Source: Gigantopelta aegis (lineage: Eukaryota; Mollusca; Gastropoda; Neomphalida; Peltospiridae). Taken from it: a stretch of 64,000 nucleotides of DNA. Shown here piece by piece: positions 21,301 to 30,659 of this stretch. The stretch is taken from contig NC_054712.1 in the NCBI RefSeq assembly GCF_016097555.1, positions 35,922,266 through 35,986,265 on the forward strand, in the 5' to 3' direction. The position numbers were made by a program, and so were the translations under genes. The first letter of the stretch is position 1. Every line of letters begins with the position of its first letter. The notes under the pieces are model-generated. The model worked only from the letters and a program-made list of their open reading frames with translations. It did not search any database and was not told where the DNA came from.

Positions 21301-22263
21301 TATGCATCAGGGGTTGTCCATAAAGTATATAAATTCGAGAGATCGTGGGTGGGGAGTGGGGATTAGGTCGGAGGAAATTCGGACTTCACACAAAAAAAGC
21401 ATACAAAAGGAGGGGGTGGGGGAGTTTATTAACAGAGTACATATGCTTCCAAAATATGCCAGTCATAAAATACGGCTTTGCTTTTCTAGTTTACTAGTAC
21501 TTGGAAAGGCGGGGTCGATCAGCCGCCCCTCTTTAAAAAAAAAATTCCAGAACACTGCGGCCTCTAGTTTTAAAATAGCACGTTTAGTATTGTATCAAAA
21601 AACTTAAAATTCTTATACAATTTAAATGTCATGGTGTAACATGTAAACTATCTATTTCTAATAATTATTGTATCCAATAAAGCCTACCTTATAATGTGAA
21701 GGATCGACGTAAGCATGATCATGGCGTTTTCATAAAATGTACAAAAGGGAGTTTAAAAAAAGAGAAAAAACAAAACACCCCCCACCCCAAAAAACCCCCA
21801 CATCAACAACATAGTATGGGCGGCCTCCAACTGGTACCCTACTAATCGATCTTTGAAATGTGCGCCCCACGTTCAATATTTAAAACAAATACTGGTGTCG
21901 TAGGATATATATGTTACAACTGGTTAGCCCAGACATTTGGAGGCCTCGGCTGATAGGACAACTCACCTTCAATTTGTGGAATTCTTTCTTCCAAGGAAAG
22001 GTAAATAAGAGAAGAAGATATTTTTCTAAAAGAATAAACGCCGCACTCGTCTTAACGGCAACGAACTTTCCACAATTAGCCGTTTTATCGATTATCGATG
22101 CAAACTCCTGGTACCGAAATCGAGTCTTGTAGTTCTGACGATTTTGCGATTTTTGTAATAATTTCACGACTGTCCGTCTTATGTCGGCCTGTTCTGGTGG
22201 CCCAAGACAGTCATTGTCCCTGGCCTTCCTATACAGGTTTTTCGCTTGATCACGCTCCTCCAT
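13340..22263 (-). CDS. SPATA2: SPATA2/tamozhennic-like adaptor, two coding exons
   Basis: I join exon 1 (22263 down to 21967) and exon 2 (14776 down to 13340), both in phase 0, to give 577 residues plus stop; human SPATA2 is about 520. Exon 1 ends in [11 protein letters not shown] and exon 2 starts [16 protein letters not shown]. Together these match the human stretch around YPWKKEFRSIKTYTGPF. Residues about 40-190 form the PUB-like region. Residues 190-500 are low-complexity and proline/serine-rich, with a SEDWSYV motif near 287-292. Two RanBP2-type C4 zinc fingers lie at about 505-529 and 545-568. Family knowledge: vertebrate SPATA2 bridges CYLD to the HOIP subunit of the linear-ubiquitin ligase; fly tamozhennic regulates nuclear import of Dorsal. 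A role in ubiquitin/NF-kB signalling is inferred. An untranslated upstream exon is likely but not placed. Confidence 0.85.
15010..15232. repeat. Poly-A plus (TATACA/TACATG)n microsatellite
   Basis: About 28 A, then about 190 bp of TATACA and TACATG units. The repeat is nearly its own reverse complement, so long Tyr/Ile/His frames appear on both strands; none is real. Confidence 0.9.
15509..15590 (+). repeat. Dispersed repeat shared with 18790-18870
   Basis: TCTACCGATGTGATGATCG, AAAAATCAGTAATCGATTGTG and ATGGAATTGGTGTAAA match TCTACCGATGTGATGATCGA, AAAAATCCATAATCGATTGTG and ATAAAATTGATGTAAA at 18790-18870. Class unknown; GATCGATTAT-type palindromes dominate. Confidence 0.55.
15587..15698. repeat. 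Poly-A/AG block followed by about 80 nt poly-G
   Basis: The purine-only strand runs for about 110 bp: A-rich, then G-rich with a single A near 15641. Long poly-proline or poly-glycine frames are artefacts. G-quadruplex formation and sequencing error are both likely. Confidence 0.9.
15943..16281. mobile_element. TTAA-flanked MITE, 339 bp (piggyBac-like)
   Basis: The TIRs start AGGCATATTGTCAC at the left and AGGCATACTGTCAC (minus strand) at the right, with TTAA at 15939-15942 and 16282-16285. It has no coding capacity. TTAA target duplication is the piggyBac signature. Confidence 0.8.
16720..17010 (+). repeat. Dispersed repeat shared with 45950-46170
   Basis: CACTGAATCAAATGTGA, GGGTATGGATCC-type and GCGCTATATTTYCACTG blocks appear here and at 45960-46170 in the same order. 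The open frame of about 95 codons across it (16726-17013) has no family I recognise and is probably fortuitous or a decayed ORF. Confidence 0.45.
17200..18090. other. GC-richer block, origin unresolved
   Basis: Base composition is closer to coding DNA than the surrounding intron, and short open frames occur on both strands. I could not match any frame to a family, and no terminal repeats were found. A decayed transposase is possible but not shown. Confidence 0.3.
18310..18400. repeat. (AAAT)n(TAG)n(TAA)n microsatellite
   Basis: Three short arrays in succession within the SPATA2-like intron. Confidence 0.85.
19281..19735 (+). repeat. 74-bp minisatellite, about 6 units
   Basis: AATAATTAATCTGAATACG starts at 19351, 19425, 19499, 19573 (one change) and 19655, and the array ends near 19735. 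The spacing is 74 bp, with one 82-bp unit that carries an extra GGACTATC. Each unit contains CGATTACCGATG and CCGTATCGGTATCC. Confidence 0.9.
19766..20153 (-). mobile_element. SINE-A full-length copy
   Basis: Tail GAAAGAAATGTTTTATTTAA at the left, head ACCACGACGCCACCGAGGCC at the right, complete body between. Confidence 0.9.
20636..20907 (-). mobile_element. SINE-C copy with internal deletion
   Basis: The 11-bp duplication TACAATACTCG at 20625-20635 and 20908-20918 defines the ends. Body sequence between the AGCTGCAAG block and the GTCGTGGTGCATTGG block is missing. The tRNA-like head is complete (GGGATCGATCCCAGACCG, ACCACTGGGCTACGTCCCG). Confidence 0.85.
20919..21880. other. Intron sequence, little recognised
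   Basis: CAGGGGTTGTCCATAAAGTA at 21307 looks like one terminus of a MITE, but the matching end was not found. An A- and C-rich stretch lies at about 21740-21805. No exon signal was seen. Confidence 0.4.
21967..22263 (-). CDS. SPATA2: SPATA2-like exon 1 (first coding exon)
   Basis: The ATG at 22263-22261 opens [20 protein letters not shown]. The exon ends HKLK before a GTGAGT donor. This start gives an N-terminus close in length to human SPATA2. The frame stays open upstream to another ATG at 22368, but TTGGCCATTGTGTCCCAG just upstream of the chosen ATG looks like a splice acceptor, so upstream codons are probably intron or 5' UTR. The last 30 residues hold the family hallmark FPWKKEF. Confidence 0.8.
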
Positions 22264-22499
22264 AGATCCTGGGACACAATGGCCAATAATCAACAGTGTG
22301 ACAAATATAAAGAGTTCCTCAATAATCTGCATAGGCCTGGGAACTGTGCCACTTACAGGCAAGAGCATACAGGATCATGACAGCATCATTGTTATATGTA
22401 ATTGCAATTGTGACATCCATCTAATGTAGTGGTATCTGAAAAAAATTAAATAATAAAATAAAAAAGGATTTTGAGAGTATTGCAATATAAGCAATAAAA

Positions 22500-22885
22500 T
22501 GTTCAAGGGACATAACTCTGTCAAAATTTTATAAATCGCCTTGAAAGTTAAACTAGATCTGTAACAGTACCTGATAAAGCTATATATACAAAATTCAATC
22601 TCAATATCCTGAGTCAATGCAAAAAAAAAAATTTGGAAAAGGTCCAATATATTTTTCCATATCTCCTCAGTTCAAGGGCCATAACTCTGTGAAAAATTGG
22701 TAAATTGCTATGAAAGTCAAACTTGATCTGTAACAGAACATTACAAAACTATACACAAACTTTCAGTTCAATATCTTGTGCCATTAAGAAAAAAAAACAT
22801 TCAGAAAACTATATGTGGGACAGACCTATGGACAGGTAGACAGAAGGACGGACATGAAACCTATAGTCCCCTACTGGTCCAATTG
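22500..22885 (+). repeat. Dispersed repeat of two tandem related halves
   Basis: TTCAAGGGACATAACTCTGT at about 22502 and TTCAAGGGCCATAACTCTGT at about 22671 each begin a diverged half with TCTGTAACAG downstream. The second half ends in a GACAGGTAGACAGAAGGACGG block and CCTATAGTCCCCTACTGG. The pattern is familiar from molluscan genomes. Class unknown. Confidence 0.6.
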
Positions 22886-23617
22886 CGGCACAGTGATATT
22901 ATGTCTTCTTCAGAAGACAAAAATGGCATTCGTAAACTAAAAAGGACACATTTTCGTGTTTTTTTTGTTGTTTTTTTCTTAGGGAGGTTGGCAATTATGT
23001 TAGGGTTCTTTGGGGTTTTTAGTTTTTCAAAACAACTAAAAAGTTGACTGTTTTCCATCCTTTCAAATTAAGTCCATATTGTTGTTCAGGTTTGATATTG
23101 TTTTGTTCTTCAAAATTTTAAACACAAATTCAGGCATAAAAGTTTATTTTAAAAAGATGCATGTTATCTAAGAAGAAAAAAATATTTCCCAAACAGCACA
23201 GCATGTACCACAACCTTTTGTATACCAGTCATTGAGCACTGGATGCTCATCTCAATATTAATTATAAAGTATTAATTTAAATGTTTAATTACAAGACTTT
23301 TGGATTTAGATCAATCAAGTCAATGTTAAGTATACATGTAGCTTATTTTTTCACAAATTACAAGTTTTCTAACCAGTGAAACATAGTTCGTAGTTGCATT
23401 ATGGATGTTCATAATGTTATAAATAATGATCAAAAATAAATAAATAAATTCTTTATTGAAACATTTTTTTTGTCAATTACAAATTACAAACAAAATTATT
23501 AGCCTTTTTTAGGTCAAAATAAATTAATCATGAATTTTTCATCACAAATTTCTGTTACATAAAAAATTTAATTTAAGTACTTTTTATGTTATACTTAACA
23601 TGCATAGAGATAAGCAC
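22886..23617. other. AT-rich intergenic DNA
   Basis: I see no gene. A small SINE-B body scrap lies near 23200-23245 (GTACCACAACCTTTTGTATACC). Short AAAT repeats occur near 23435. Confidence 0.5.
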
Positions 23618-23850
23618 AGTGAAAACCCTATAAAGCGGACACTCATAGGATCTACATGTAAGTAAAAACATCCATTATTAAGGGGCGTCTGCTATACAGA
23701 GGTTATGTTCTATACTGATATTTCAAAATGGGACCGTGAAAAACACCCGGTTTCATGGGAATTCCGGTTTACAGAAGATCCAGTTATGAGAGGTTTCCCT
23801 GAACGTGTACATGTCAAGGAAGAAGAACGTTCAACAACAAACCAGTCTAT
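23618..23850. repeat. CCTATAAAGCGGACAC-type repeat
   Basis: AAACCCTATAAAGCGGACAC begins it, and GGTTTACAGAAGATCC is near the end. It resembles the element at 49597-49780 in module order (GCGGACACTC, GTCTGCT.TACAGAGGTT, GGACCGTG). Confidence 0.5.
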
Positions 23851-23912
23851 GGCAGGTGAGTCGTTCAATTCTTTCTGTTACCCATGTCTTAGTGATTACA
23901 TGAACAGCATAA

Positions 23913-24200
23913 AGGAAGGAAATGTTTTATTTAATGACGCACTCAACACATTTTATTTACGGTTATATGGCATCAGACATATGGCGTCAGACCACACAGA
24001 TATTGAGGGAGGAAACCCGCTGTTGCCACTTCATGGGCTACTCTTTCTGATTAGCAGCATGGGATCTTTTATATGCACCATCCCACAGACAAGATAGTAC
24101 ATACCATGAGAAATAGCCCAATGGGGTCACCGACAGGGATCGATCCGAAACCAACCATGCATCAAACGAGCACTTTACCACCGGGCTACGTCCCACCCCC
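23913..24200 (-). mobile_element. SINE-C copy
   Basis: Tail AAGGAAGGAAATGTTTTATT at the left, head ACCACCGGGCTACGTCCCAC at the right. A short body deletion lies before GAGAAATAGCCCAATGGGG. Confidence 0.85.
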
Positions 24201-24223
24201 AAGGAATAAAGAGGATGTGACGT

Positions 24224-24452
24224 AAGCACAGTGGTAAAGTGCTTACCTGATGTACAATCGGCCTAAGATCAATCTCCGACGATAGGCCTACTATTGGGCT
24301 ATTTCTTTTTCAGGCCAGTGCTCCACAACTGGTGTAAAAAAACAAAAGCCTGTTGTATGGATTATCCTGTATGTGGGATACTGCATATAAAAGATTTCTT
24401 GCTGGTAAACAGAAAGTATAGCGGCAGTGGGTTTCCTCTCTCATTATTTGAT
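24224..24452 (+). mobile_element. SINE-B/C copy, tail missing
   Basis: Head CAGTGGTAAAGTGCTTACC, body CCAGTGCTCCACAACTGGTG and GTGGGTTTCCTCTCTC are present. It stops where the next SINE head begins at about 24453. Confidence 0.7.
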
Positions 24453-25604
24453 GAGCGGTCGGTTTGGGATCGATCCCTGTCGGTGGGTCCATTGGGCTAT
24501 TTCAGGGTTGAAAATTAACATGAAAACCATGGTCGCCAACAGGGCCAGTTGAAAAAAAATCTTACTGACCCTGCTCAAAATCAATTTGCCCTCCAGTGAT
24601 CACATTCCAATTTAACTGCACAGGCAACATTAAAACTAGAATGTTCTTTGTCAAATATGTATTTTGTGTTCACCATATATTATCCGTTTGTGTCAAAAGG
24701 AAACCGATTAAATGACATGTAACTTCATAATGAATAAATCTAAAATGCATATAAAAACATGGTATTAAGTTTTAAACCCATACCAACTCAAAAAAAAAAA
24801 AATTGAAAATGAAATCCAGTGTAAATAAAAATGTTTCTTTACAAATTACCATTAAATTATACAGATTAAATCCTTTTTTAATACGGGGTGACGACAAGAT
24901 GTAGAACAGTCGAGGTGTGTAGCTTGACTTCTATTGTCTCTGAAGTACAAGATAATGCAGTACCAAGAGCAAGAGTCTAAACGAAGAACTCCCGCGTGGT
25001 TTAGTAAACTAGCCCCAGAGAGAGTGGTAGTCTTCTTTGTCGCGATGCAAGAGGGATGAAATTGGCAGTCAAGGATTTCCTCTAAAGTGACTGTCCTCTT
25101 ATAGACGAGGCACTAGCTAAAACTCCATGAAATCATCCACTATTTTGCCAAACACCTATTTGACTACATTGTGCAGATATACTACCCTGATCATGTATTA
25201 TGGTTTTGCCGTTCAGATTACCGTGGATGTTCCATCAGTTGCCTTAAAACCTGTCAGAAAAGAAGATTTAATTTCTGCAGTTTGATTGTAAATCGGTGGT
25301 CGCCAAACGGATTACCTTTGTAAAATTCATAGTCGCCCTTAGCCAATAAAGGTTGCCTGTGGTGACTGCTAATTTTCAACCTGCTATTTCTTGTTTCAGC
25401 CAGTGCACCACGACTGGTAAAGGCTGTGGTATGTGCTATCTTGTCTGTGGGATGGTGCATATAAAAGATCCTTTGCTGCTAATGAAAACATGTAGCAGGT
25501 TTCCTCTCTAAGACTATGTCAAAATTACCAAATGTCTGACATCCAATAGTCGATGATTAATAAATCAATGTGCTCTAGTGGTGTCGTTAAACAAAACAAA
25601 CTTC
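24453..25604 (+). mobile_element. SINE-B copy split by a hAT-type element
   Basis: The head piece 24453-24503 (AGCGGTCGGTTTGGGATCG) and the remainder 25383-25604 (starting in the CTATTTCTTGTTTCAGCC block and ending GTCGTTAAACAAAACAAAC) join exactly when the insertion is removed. Confidence 0.85.
24504..25382. mobile_element. Non-autonomous hAT-type element, 879 bp
   Basis: The TIRs are AGGGTTGAAAATTAACA at the left and (minus strand) AGGTTGAAAATTAGCA at the right. The 8-bp duplication GCTATTTC lies at 24496-24503 and 25383-25390. Just inside, TGGTCGCC occurs near both ends in opposite orientation. No transposase frame was seen. Confidence 0.8.
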
Positions 25605-25804
25605 TGGGGGTTCCTTTATCCCTATGTCAAGATGCCATATAATCGTAATTATAATGTGTTGAGTGTGTTATTAAATTTTAAAACATTTGTTCCTGCATTC
25701 TTTCCAGGGATAAAATAATCAATCTCTGCCACTAAACTTTGCAGCATTAATTGTAAATCCACTTTGCCTTTTAAAATCTTTATTAATGATATTTCTAGTC
25801 AATT

Positions 25805-25903
25805 GAATATTGATTAGCAACTACTGTTTAATGTTTTTAAGAGTGTGTGGCAATCTCTGAAACTTGCGTATTGAATCACGATGCGATACTGAACAACATG
25901 TTC
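25805..25903 (+). repeat. Dispersed repeat shared with 55545-55632
   Basis: TTAGCAACTACTGTTTAATG and GCGATACTGAACAA match TTAGCAACTACTGTTTAACG and GCAATACTGAACAA at 55545-55632, with AATCTCTGAAA between in both. Class unknown. Confidence 0.6.
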
Positions 25904-25915
25904 CCTGCTCTGAGA

Positions 25916-26310
25916 GACCGGCCTCAGTGGCGTCGTGGTTAGGCCATTGGTCTACAGGCTGGTAGGTACTGGGTTCGGATCCCAGTCGAGGCATGGGATT
26001 TTTAATCCAGATACCGACTCCAAACCCTGAGTGAGTGCTCCGCAAGGCTCAGTGGGTAGGTGTAAACCACTTGCACCGACCAGTGATCCATAACTGGTTC
26101 AACAAAGGCCATGGTTTGTGCTATCCTGCCTGTGGGAAGTGCAAATAAAAGATCCCTTGCTGCTAATTGGAAAGAGTAGCCCATGTAGTGGCAACAGCGG
26201 TTTCCTCTCAAGATCTGTGTGGTCCTTAACCATATGTCTGATGCCATATAACCGTAAATAAAATGTGTTGAGTGCGTCGTTAAATAAAAAAATAATTTCT
26301 TTCTTTCTTT
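25916..26310 (+). mobile_element. SINE-A full-length copy
   Basis: Head GACCGGCCTCAGTGGCGTCG with TGGTTAGGCCATTGG as A-box-like and GGTTCGGATCCC as B-box-like. Tail ends TTTCTTTCTTT. The duplication CCTGCTCTGAGA lies at 25904-25915 and 26311-26322. Confidence 0.95.
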
Positions 26311-26466
26311 CCTGCTCTGAGAATTGAAAACTGGCTTAACCAATTTATAACAGTAATGAAATACTACCAAAAAAAACAAATGTCACATCCTGGCTTACAA
26401 AAATTAACTTTTCAAATAAAACTGTCATTAAAACCCATAAAACTTAAGTAAATTGGCAATAAATAC

Positions 26467-26992
26467 AGGGGTGCAGAAATGGAAAATATTTCACTAGCCA
26501 ACCGGACTAGTACCAACTAAAATTTACTAGCCCGTCAGAATTTGTACTAATCCGCCAGAACTTGACTGACAAGTCATTTCATTCATATAGATTTACAAAA
26601 TTTAAGTGACATCCCACAAGTACTTAACAGACCAATCTATTCATAACCGGCAACATAATTTGAATGTAAAGAATCCATTTCTAAATAGTATTGACCTTTG
26701 ACCGATTCAGTTTCCTGACTGTCGCGCTTACGCAGTTGATTATTTGGAACTCTGAAGTCCTCTATTGTCTATGCTGTACATGCATTACGTATTTCGTCAT
26801 CATTCTCAACAGTTTGTTTGAATGGTTTTAAAGTCTGGTATGGCAAATGCTCTGTCGCAGAATCGATGGAAAATTACAGTTAGTCAGAAAAAACCCAGAT
26901 CGCCCGTTGGACTGGTTGTTGCATTTTGTAACTCGTCCGTCAGAATTTTTACTCGCATTTGGCGAGCGAGCAAGTACTTTCTGCACCCCTGA
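26467..26992. mobile_element. hAT-like MITE, about 526 bp
   Basis: CAGGGGTGCAGAAATGG at the left and TTTCTGCACCCCTG at the right are inverted. ACTAGCC/ACTAGTACC motifs and CCGTCAGAATTT blocks lie just inside both ends. The target duplication is not clear. Confidence 0.65.
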
Positions 26993-27177
26993 AATATATT
27001 TTTTTATATGCATGCTTAAGGGTGTTAACTTTAAGCCATAATAAAAACTTAGTTTAACAGATCATTTTTAAATTTCCACACCCATGGAATGGCGCTTACG
27101 CCAATGGGTTATGCAGAAAACAAATGGAGGTTAACTCATTTGGTATTTTGCATATATAATCTGTTATTACCATGCAG

Positions 27178-27513
27178 TAGAGCTGGGCGGTATACCGTAT
27201 ATACCGTTCGGTATCGGTATTATGTCAATACCGATTTACCGTACCGAGCAAATTTCAAAATACCGAAATTTCGGTATTGAAAAATGGGGTGGTATAAATC
27301 AGACGAGAGCCTTGTGTATGGAATTTAATTGTATTTAGATGAAATTAGCGGGTGAGCCATAACACAGGCATGCATTTAAAGCCGAGTATACCAAAAATAG
27401 CGCTCGATATCGGTATCATGTCAATACCGAATACCGTACCGATACCGAGGTAAATCACCCCTAAAATACCGATATCGATACCGAACCTCAAATTTCAATA
27501 CCGCCCAGCTCTA
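27178..27513. mobile_element. hAT-type MITE, 336 bp, ACCGATATCGGT-rich
   Basis: The perfect TIR TAGAGCTGGGCGGTAT and the 8-bp duplication CCATGCAG at 27170-27177 and 27514-27521 define it. The interior is filled with CGGTAT/ATACCG words in both orientations. Confidence 0.9.
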
Positions 27514-27521
27514 CCATGCAG

Positions 27522-28727
27522 CTGATATCCTAAATTCCTAAATTGAATGTACAAATGAAAAATGAATTGTTGAAATGATTGTTCTCACAATTTCCAAAAT
27601 TCTATGCACAAAGATTATCAAATGGCCTGCTTGTGAATAAAACTGATGAAAACAATATATAAACTAGGTACAATAATACAATAATTTATTGAAATTATTT
27701 AATCAATATTATTTGTATCTGATATGTAACAAATGAACTACCAGTATAAGATATTAATATTTTATTTTTTTAAAAGTGAAGAGAAATACCCTAAATATGG
27801 GATAAACTTATGTTATTTGCATACTTTCCATGTTTTGATTGACAGCAGGTAGTCCCAAGTGAAGAACAAAAACCCAATGAACAACCATTGCTATATTTTC
27901 AGTTTAAAACAAACAAAAATCTATTTTAGTTTTACTTTTTTTGTTTAATATTGTTAATTGAACAAATGTTATGCTTGGCAACAGACTAAAATATAAAACT
28001 TGAAATACCTTCAAATAGAAAACAACCTATAAAATATAGTTATTGTAGTCTACACAGAATAAAATATACACCTTGAATTTCCTCCATATTTTCAAGAAAA
28101 ACAGAAACGTGGAAATTTCTACAACATACATGATACAACGATTTAAAATGCGAAGTAGGAAATTCCAATGACTAAGATTTATAAGCGACTGCCGTCACGT
28201 CATATCGTGTGACCATCTTGGCAACTATTCATTCATCTTTTCCGTTAAATTATTTCCGTTCTTTTTATTTAATTTTAAAAATCGATTTAACAGATATTAC
28301 AAATGTCTATATATATAATACTGTTAATACATACTAGTATTTGTCTGTAGACTGTAGTAATCAACGAACGGCTAACTTGACTGTGCAGAGTGACCCACCA
28401 CTAAAATCCCCTTTACTTACGGGGAACACCCCAATAAATTTGAAATGGCTATGAGGTAAACAGTCAAAAAATAATGTGGTTAGGAAGTGTATTATAGATT
28501 AAATTTAGAGAACCGTTTTAATTAAGCAAGGAATACCTGGAATATGAAACAATTCTTGTTCACATATGCGATGTAGTGAACATGGCGTCAGTGAGATCTT
28601 AATGGGGATTCCCCATCACTGTGCGTGACCGACACCGGATTATGCGGTTAAGTATAAATTCAGTTGTTTTTCAGAAACGAAAATTGATAAATTAACAACG
28701 GTTCACACTAGTCTTGTCAGCGCTCAG
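27522..28727. other. AT-rich intergenic DNA, nothing recognised
   Basis: No coding signal, tandem array or known repeat family recognised over 1.2 kb. Confidence 0.5.
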
Positions 28728-28730
28728 GGG

Positions 28731-29026
28731 TGGGACGTACCCCAATGGTAAAGTGCTCGCATGTTGTGCGGTCGGTCTAGGATCGATCCCCGTTGGTAGT
28801 GCCAATGGGCTATTTCTCGTTCTAACCAGTCTGTGGTAGGCTATTCTGTCTGTTGGATGGTGCATAGTAAAGATTACTATAACGGAAAAATGTAGCGAGT
28901 TTCCTCTCTAAGACTGCGTCAGAAATCAGAATTTAATTATTACCAAATGTTTGATATCCAATAGTCGATGATTAATAAATCAATGTCCTCTAGTGGTGTC
29001 GTTAAACATAACAAACTTTAACTTTT
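28731..29026 (+). mobile_element. SINE-B near full-length copy
   Basis: Head GGTGGGACGTACCCCAATGG with GGATCGATCCCCG as the B-box region, body, and tail GTGTCGTTAAACATAACAAAC. Confidence 0.9.
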
Positions 29027-29113
29027 CGTGTGTCACTCTGAAACGTGTCACTGTCAATATAGGGCCTAACAATATATTATTGAGCCAAATGTGAAAATGT
29101 ATCACAGTATACA

Positions 29114-29264
29114 GGGCCGTAGCTAGGATTTTTTTTTTTGGGGGGGGGGGGGGGGCAACTGAGTAGTTAATAGTCTAAAACTCCTCAAACGTTAAGAAGA
29201 TAATTTTCTTTAAGTTTCTATATAACGCCCCCCCCCCTCCCCCCGCTAGTTACGGCCCTGATAT
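29114..29264. mobile_element. MITE with CAGGGCCGTA ends
   Basis: CAGGGCCGTAGCTAGGATTT at the left and CTAGTTACGGCCCTG at the right are inverted. Internal poly-T/poly-G and CCCCCCTCCCCC tracts lie just inside the opposite ends. Confidence 0.7.
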
Positions 29265-29600
29265 TTATTGTCGATAGCAGTTCTATGTCACCATACTACA
29301 GGCACGGCGGAAGCAAGTTGACATGGGGGGGGGGGGGGGGCAGGAGGGCTGATTGAGATCGAGGGCGCAAAGCAAAGTTTCCAGGGGTTTCGGGGGATAT
29401 GTTTCCCTGTGAAATCTTGAAAATTATGTCCTGAAATGCAATTTCCTGCATTCAACAAGTATAATTCATCTCTGCCTTAAAATGTACTACCAATAATATT
29501 TTTGATTCAGAATTATTGGAGGGGAGTGTGTGCCTGTACCTTAACTATAAATATGTAATTTTTGTCATAAAAATTAAAGAAGGTAAATCGTATAAAGTTA

Positions 29601-29990
29601 ACCGGCCTCGGTGGCGTCGTGGTTAGGCCATCGGTCTACAGGCTGGTAGGTACTGGGTTCGGATCCCAGTCGAGGCACGGGATTTTTAATCCAGATACCG
29701 ACTCCAAATCCTGAGTGAGTGCTCCGCAAGGCTCAATGGGTAGGTGTAAACCACTTGCACCGACCAGTGATCCATAACTGGTTCAACAAAGGCCATGGTT
29801 TGTGCTATCCTGCCTGTGGGAAGCGCAAATAAAAGTTCCCTTGCTGCTAATCGGAAAGAGTAGCCCATGTGGTGGCGACAGCGGGTTTCCTCTCAAAATC
29901 TGTGTGGTCCTTAACCATATGTCTGACGCCATATAACCGTAAATAAAATGTGTTGAGTGCGTCGTTAAATAAAACATTTCTTTCTTTCTT
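29601..29990 (+). mobile_element. SINE-A full-length copy
   Basis: Complete head-to-tail copy with GGTTCGGATCCCAG and a TTTCTTTCTTT tail. The near-perfect flanks CGTATAAAGTT and CGTATAATGTT look like an aged target duplication. Confidence 0.9.
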
Positions 29991-30059
29991 TTTTCGTATA
30001 ATGTTGACAATGGCAGCAAACGTTCATTTTATTTCTACTTATTTTTATGCTTATAATCC

Positions 30060-30224
30060 AATTAAGGGTCAAGCATAGTGTCCTGGACACACACACTTTA
30101 ACTATCTGGGCTGTCTGTCCATGACACTGGGTTAATGGTTAGTAAGAGAAAAGTTGATACATAATAACTTTACATGGGTGGGAACCGATACGGAGTGTGA
30201 ACCCAGTATCTACCAACATTTAGT
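30060..30224 (-). mobile_element. SINE-D copy
   Basis: AATTAAGGGTCAAGCATAG at the tail side, CTGGGCTGTCTGTCCATG in the body and TGTGAACCCAGTATCTACCA at the tRNA-like end. The same modules surround the CPQ minisatellite at 33237-35066. Confidence 0.65.
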
Positions 30225-30304
30225 CGTTGGAATTTTGTTACATTACCTTTGTAATATTGTGATCCAGTATGGAAGATGTTTATTGAAACTGGTGTGATGC
30301 TTAA
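30225..30304 (-). pseudogene. Antisense carboxypeptidase Q fragment
   Basis: On the minus strand this reads SITPVSINIFHTGSQYYKGN, against SITPFSINSPHTGSQHYKAN at residues 203-222 of the CPQ protein at 31381. Nucleotide similarity over about 80 bp is roughly 80% by eye. It is bounded by SINE-D on one side and a MITE on the other. It points away from the intact gene 1 kb downstream, so it is a rearranged relic, not an exon. Confidence 0.75.
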
Positions 30305-30312
30305 ATAATTAC

Positions 30313-30512
30313 TACCAGTGGCGGATCCAGAAAATCCATTTAGGGGGCCCCAATGACATGAGACGGAATGCCAAGGGAACTTTGGGGGAAGTTTGGAGGG
30401 GGATCGTAAAAAATTAAAATTAATATATAATAAAATTACAACTGTCGCAAAATTTTGGGGGTCCCTCCCTTCCTCCCTCCCCCACCCCCCCCCCCCAATC
30501 TGCCTCTGACTA
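30313..30512. mobile_element. MITE with CAGTGGCGGATCCAG end
   Basis: The left end CAGTGGCGGATCCAG is clear. The right end (ATCTGCCTCTGACTAC) is a degenerate inverse. ACTAC occurs at both borders. Poly-C and GGGGG tracts lie inside. Confidence 0.55.
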
Positions 30513-30659
30513 CAGCACCGAAACCGGTAGGAAGCATTAAAATCAGAAGCCCCTTCAGGTTGTACTATACCAAATAAAATCCCATAGGCGACCGTGTTAG
30601 CGTTTATGTTTAAAAACACTATATGCAATATATCAACCAAACTATGACTCATAAATATC

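Larger units (their letters stand above)
14777..21966 (-). other. Intron of the SPATA2-like gene, 7.2 kb
   Basis: It starts GTGAGT and ends TTTCAG on the minus strand. It is packed with repeats: poly-A plus a TATACA microsatellite, a poly-G block, a TTAA MITE, a 74-bp minisatellite, and SINE-A and SINE-C copies. No further exon is needed, because both flanking exons are in phase 0 and the protein alignment is continuous. Confidence 0.75.
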
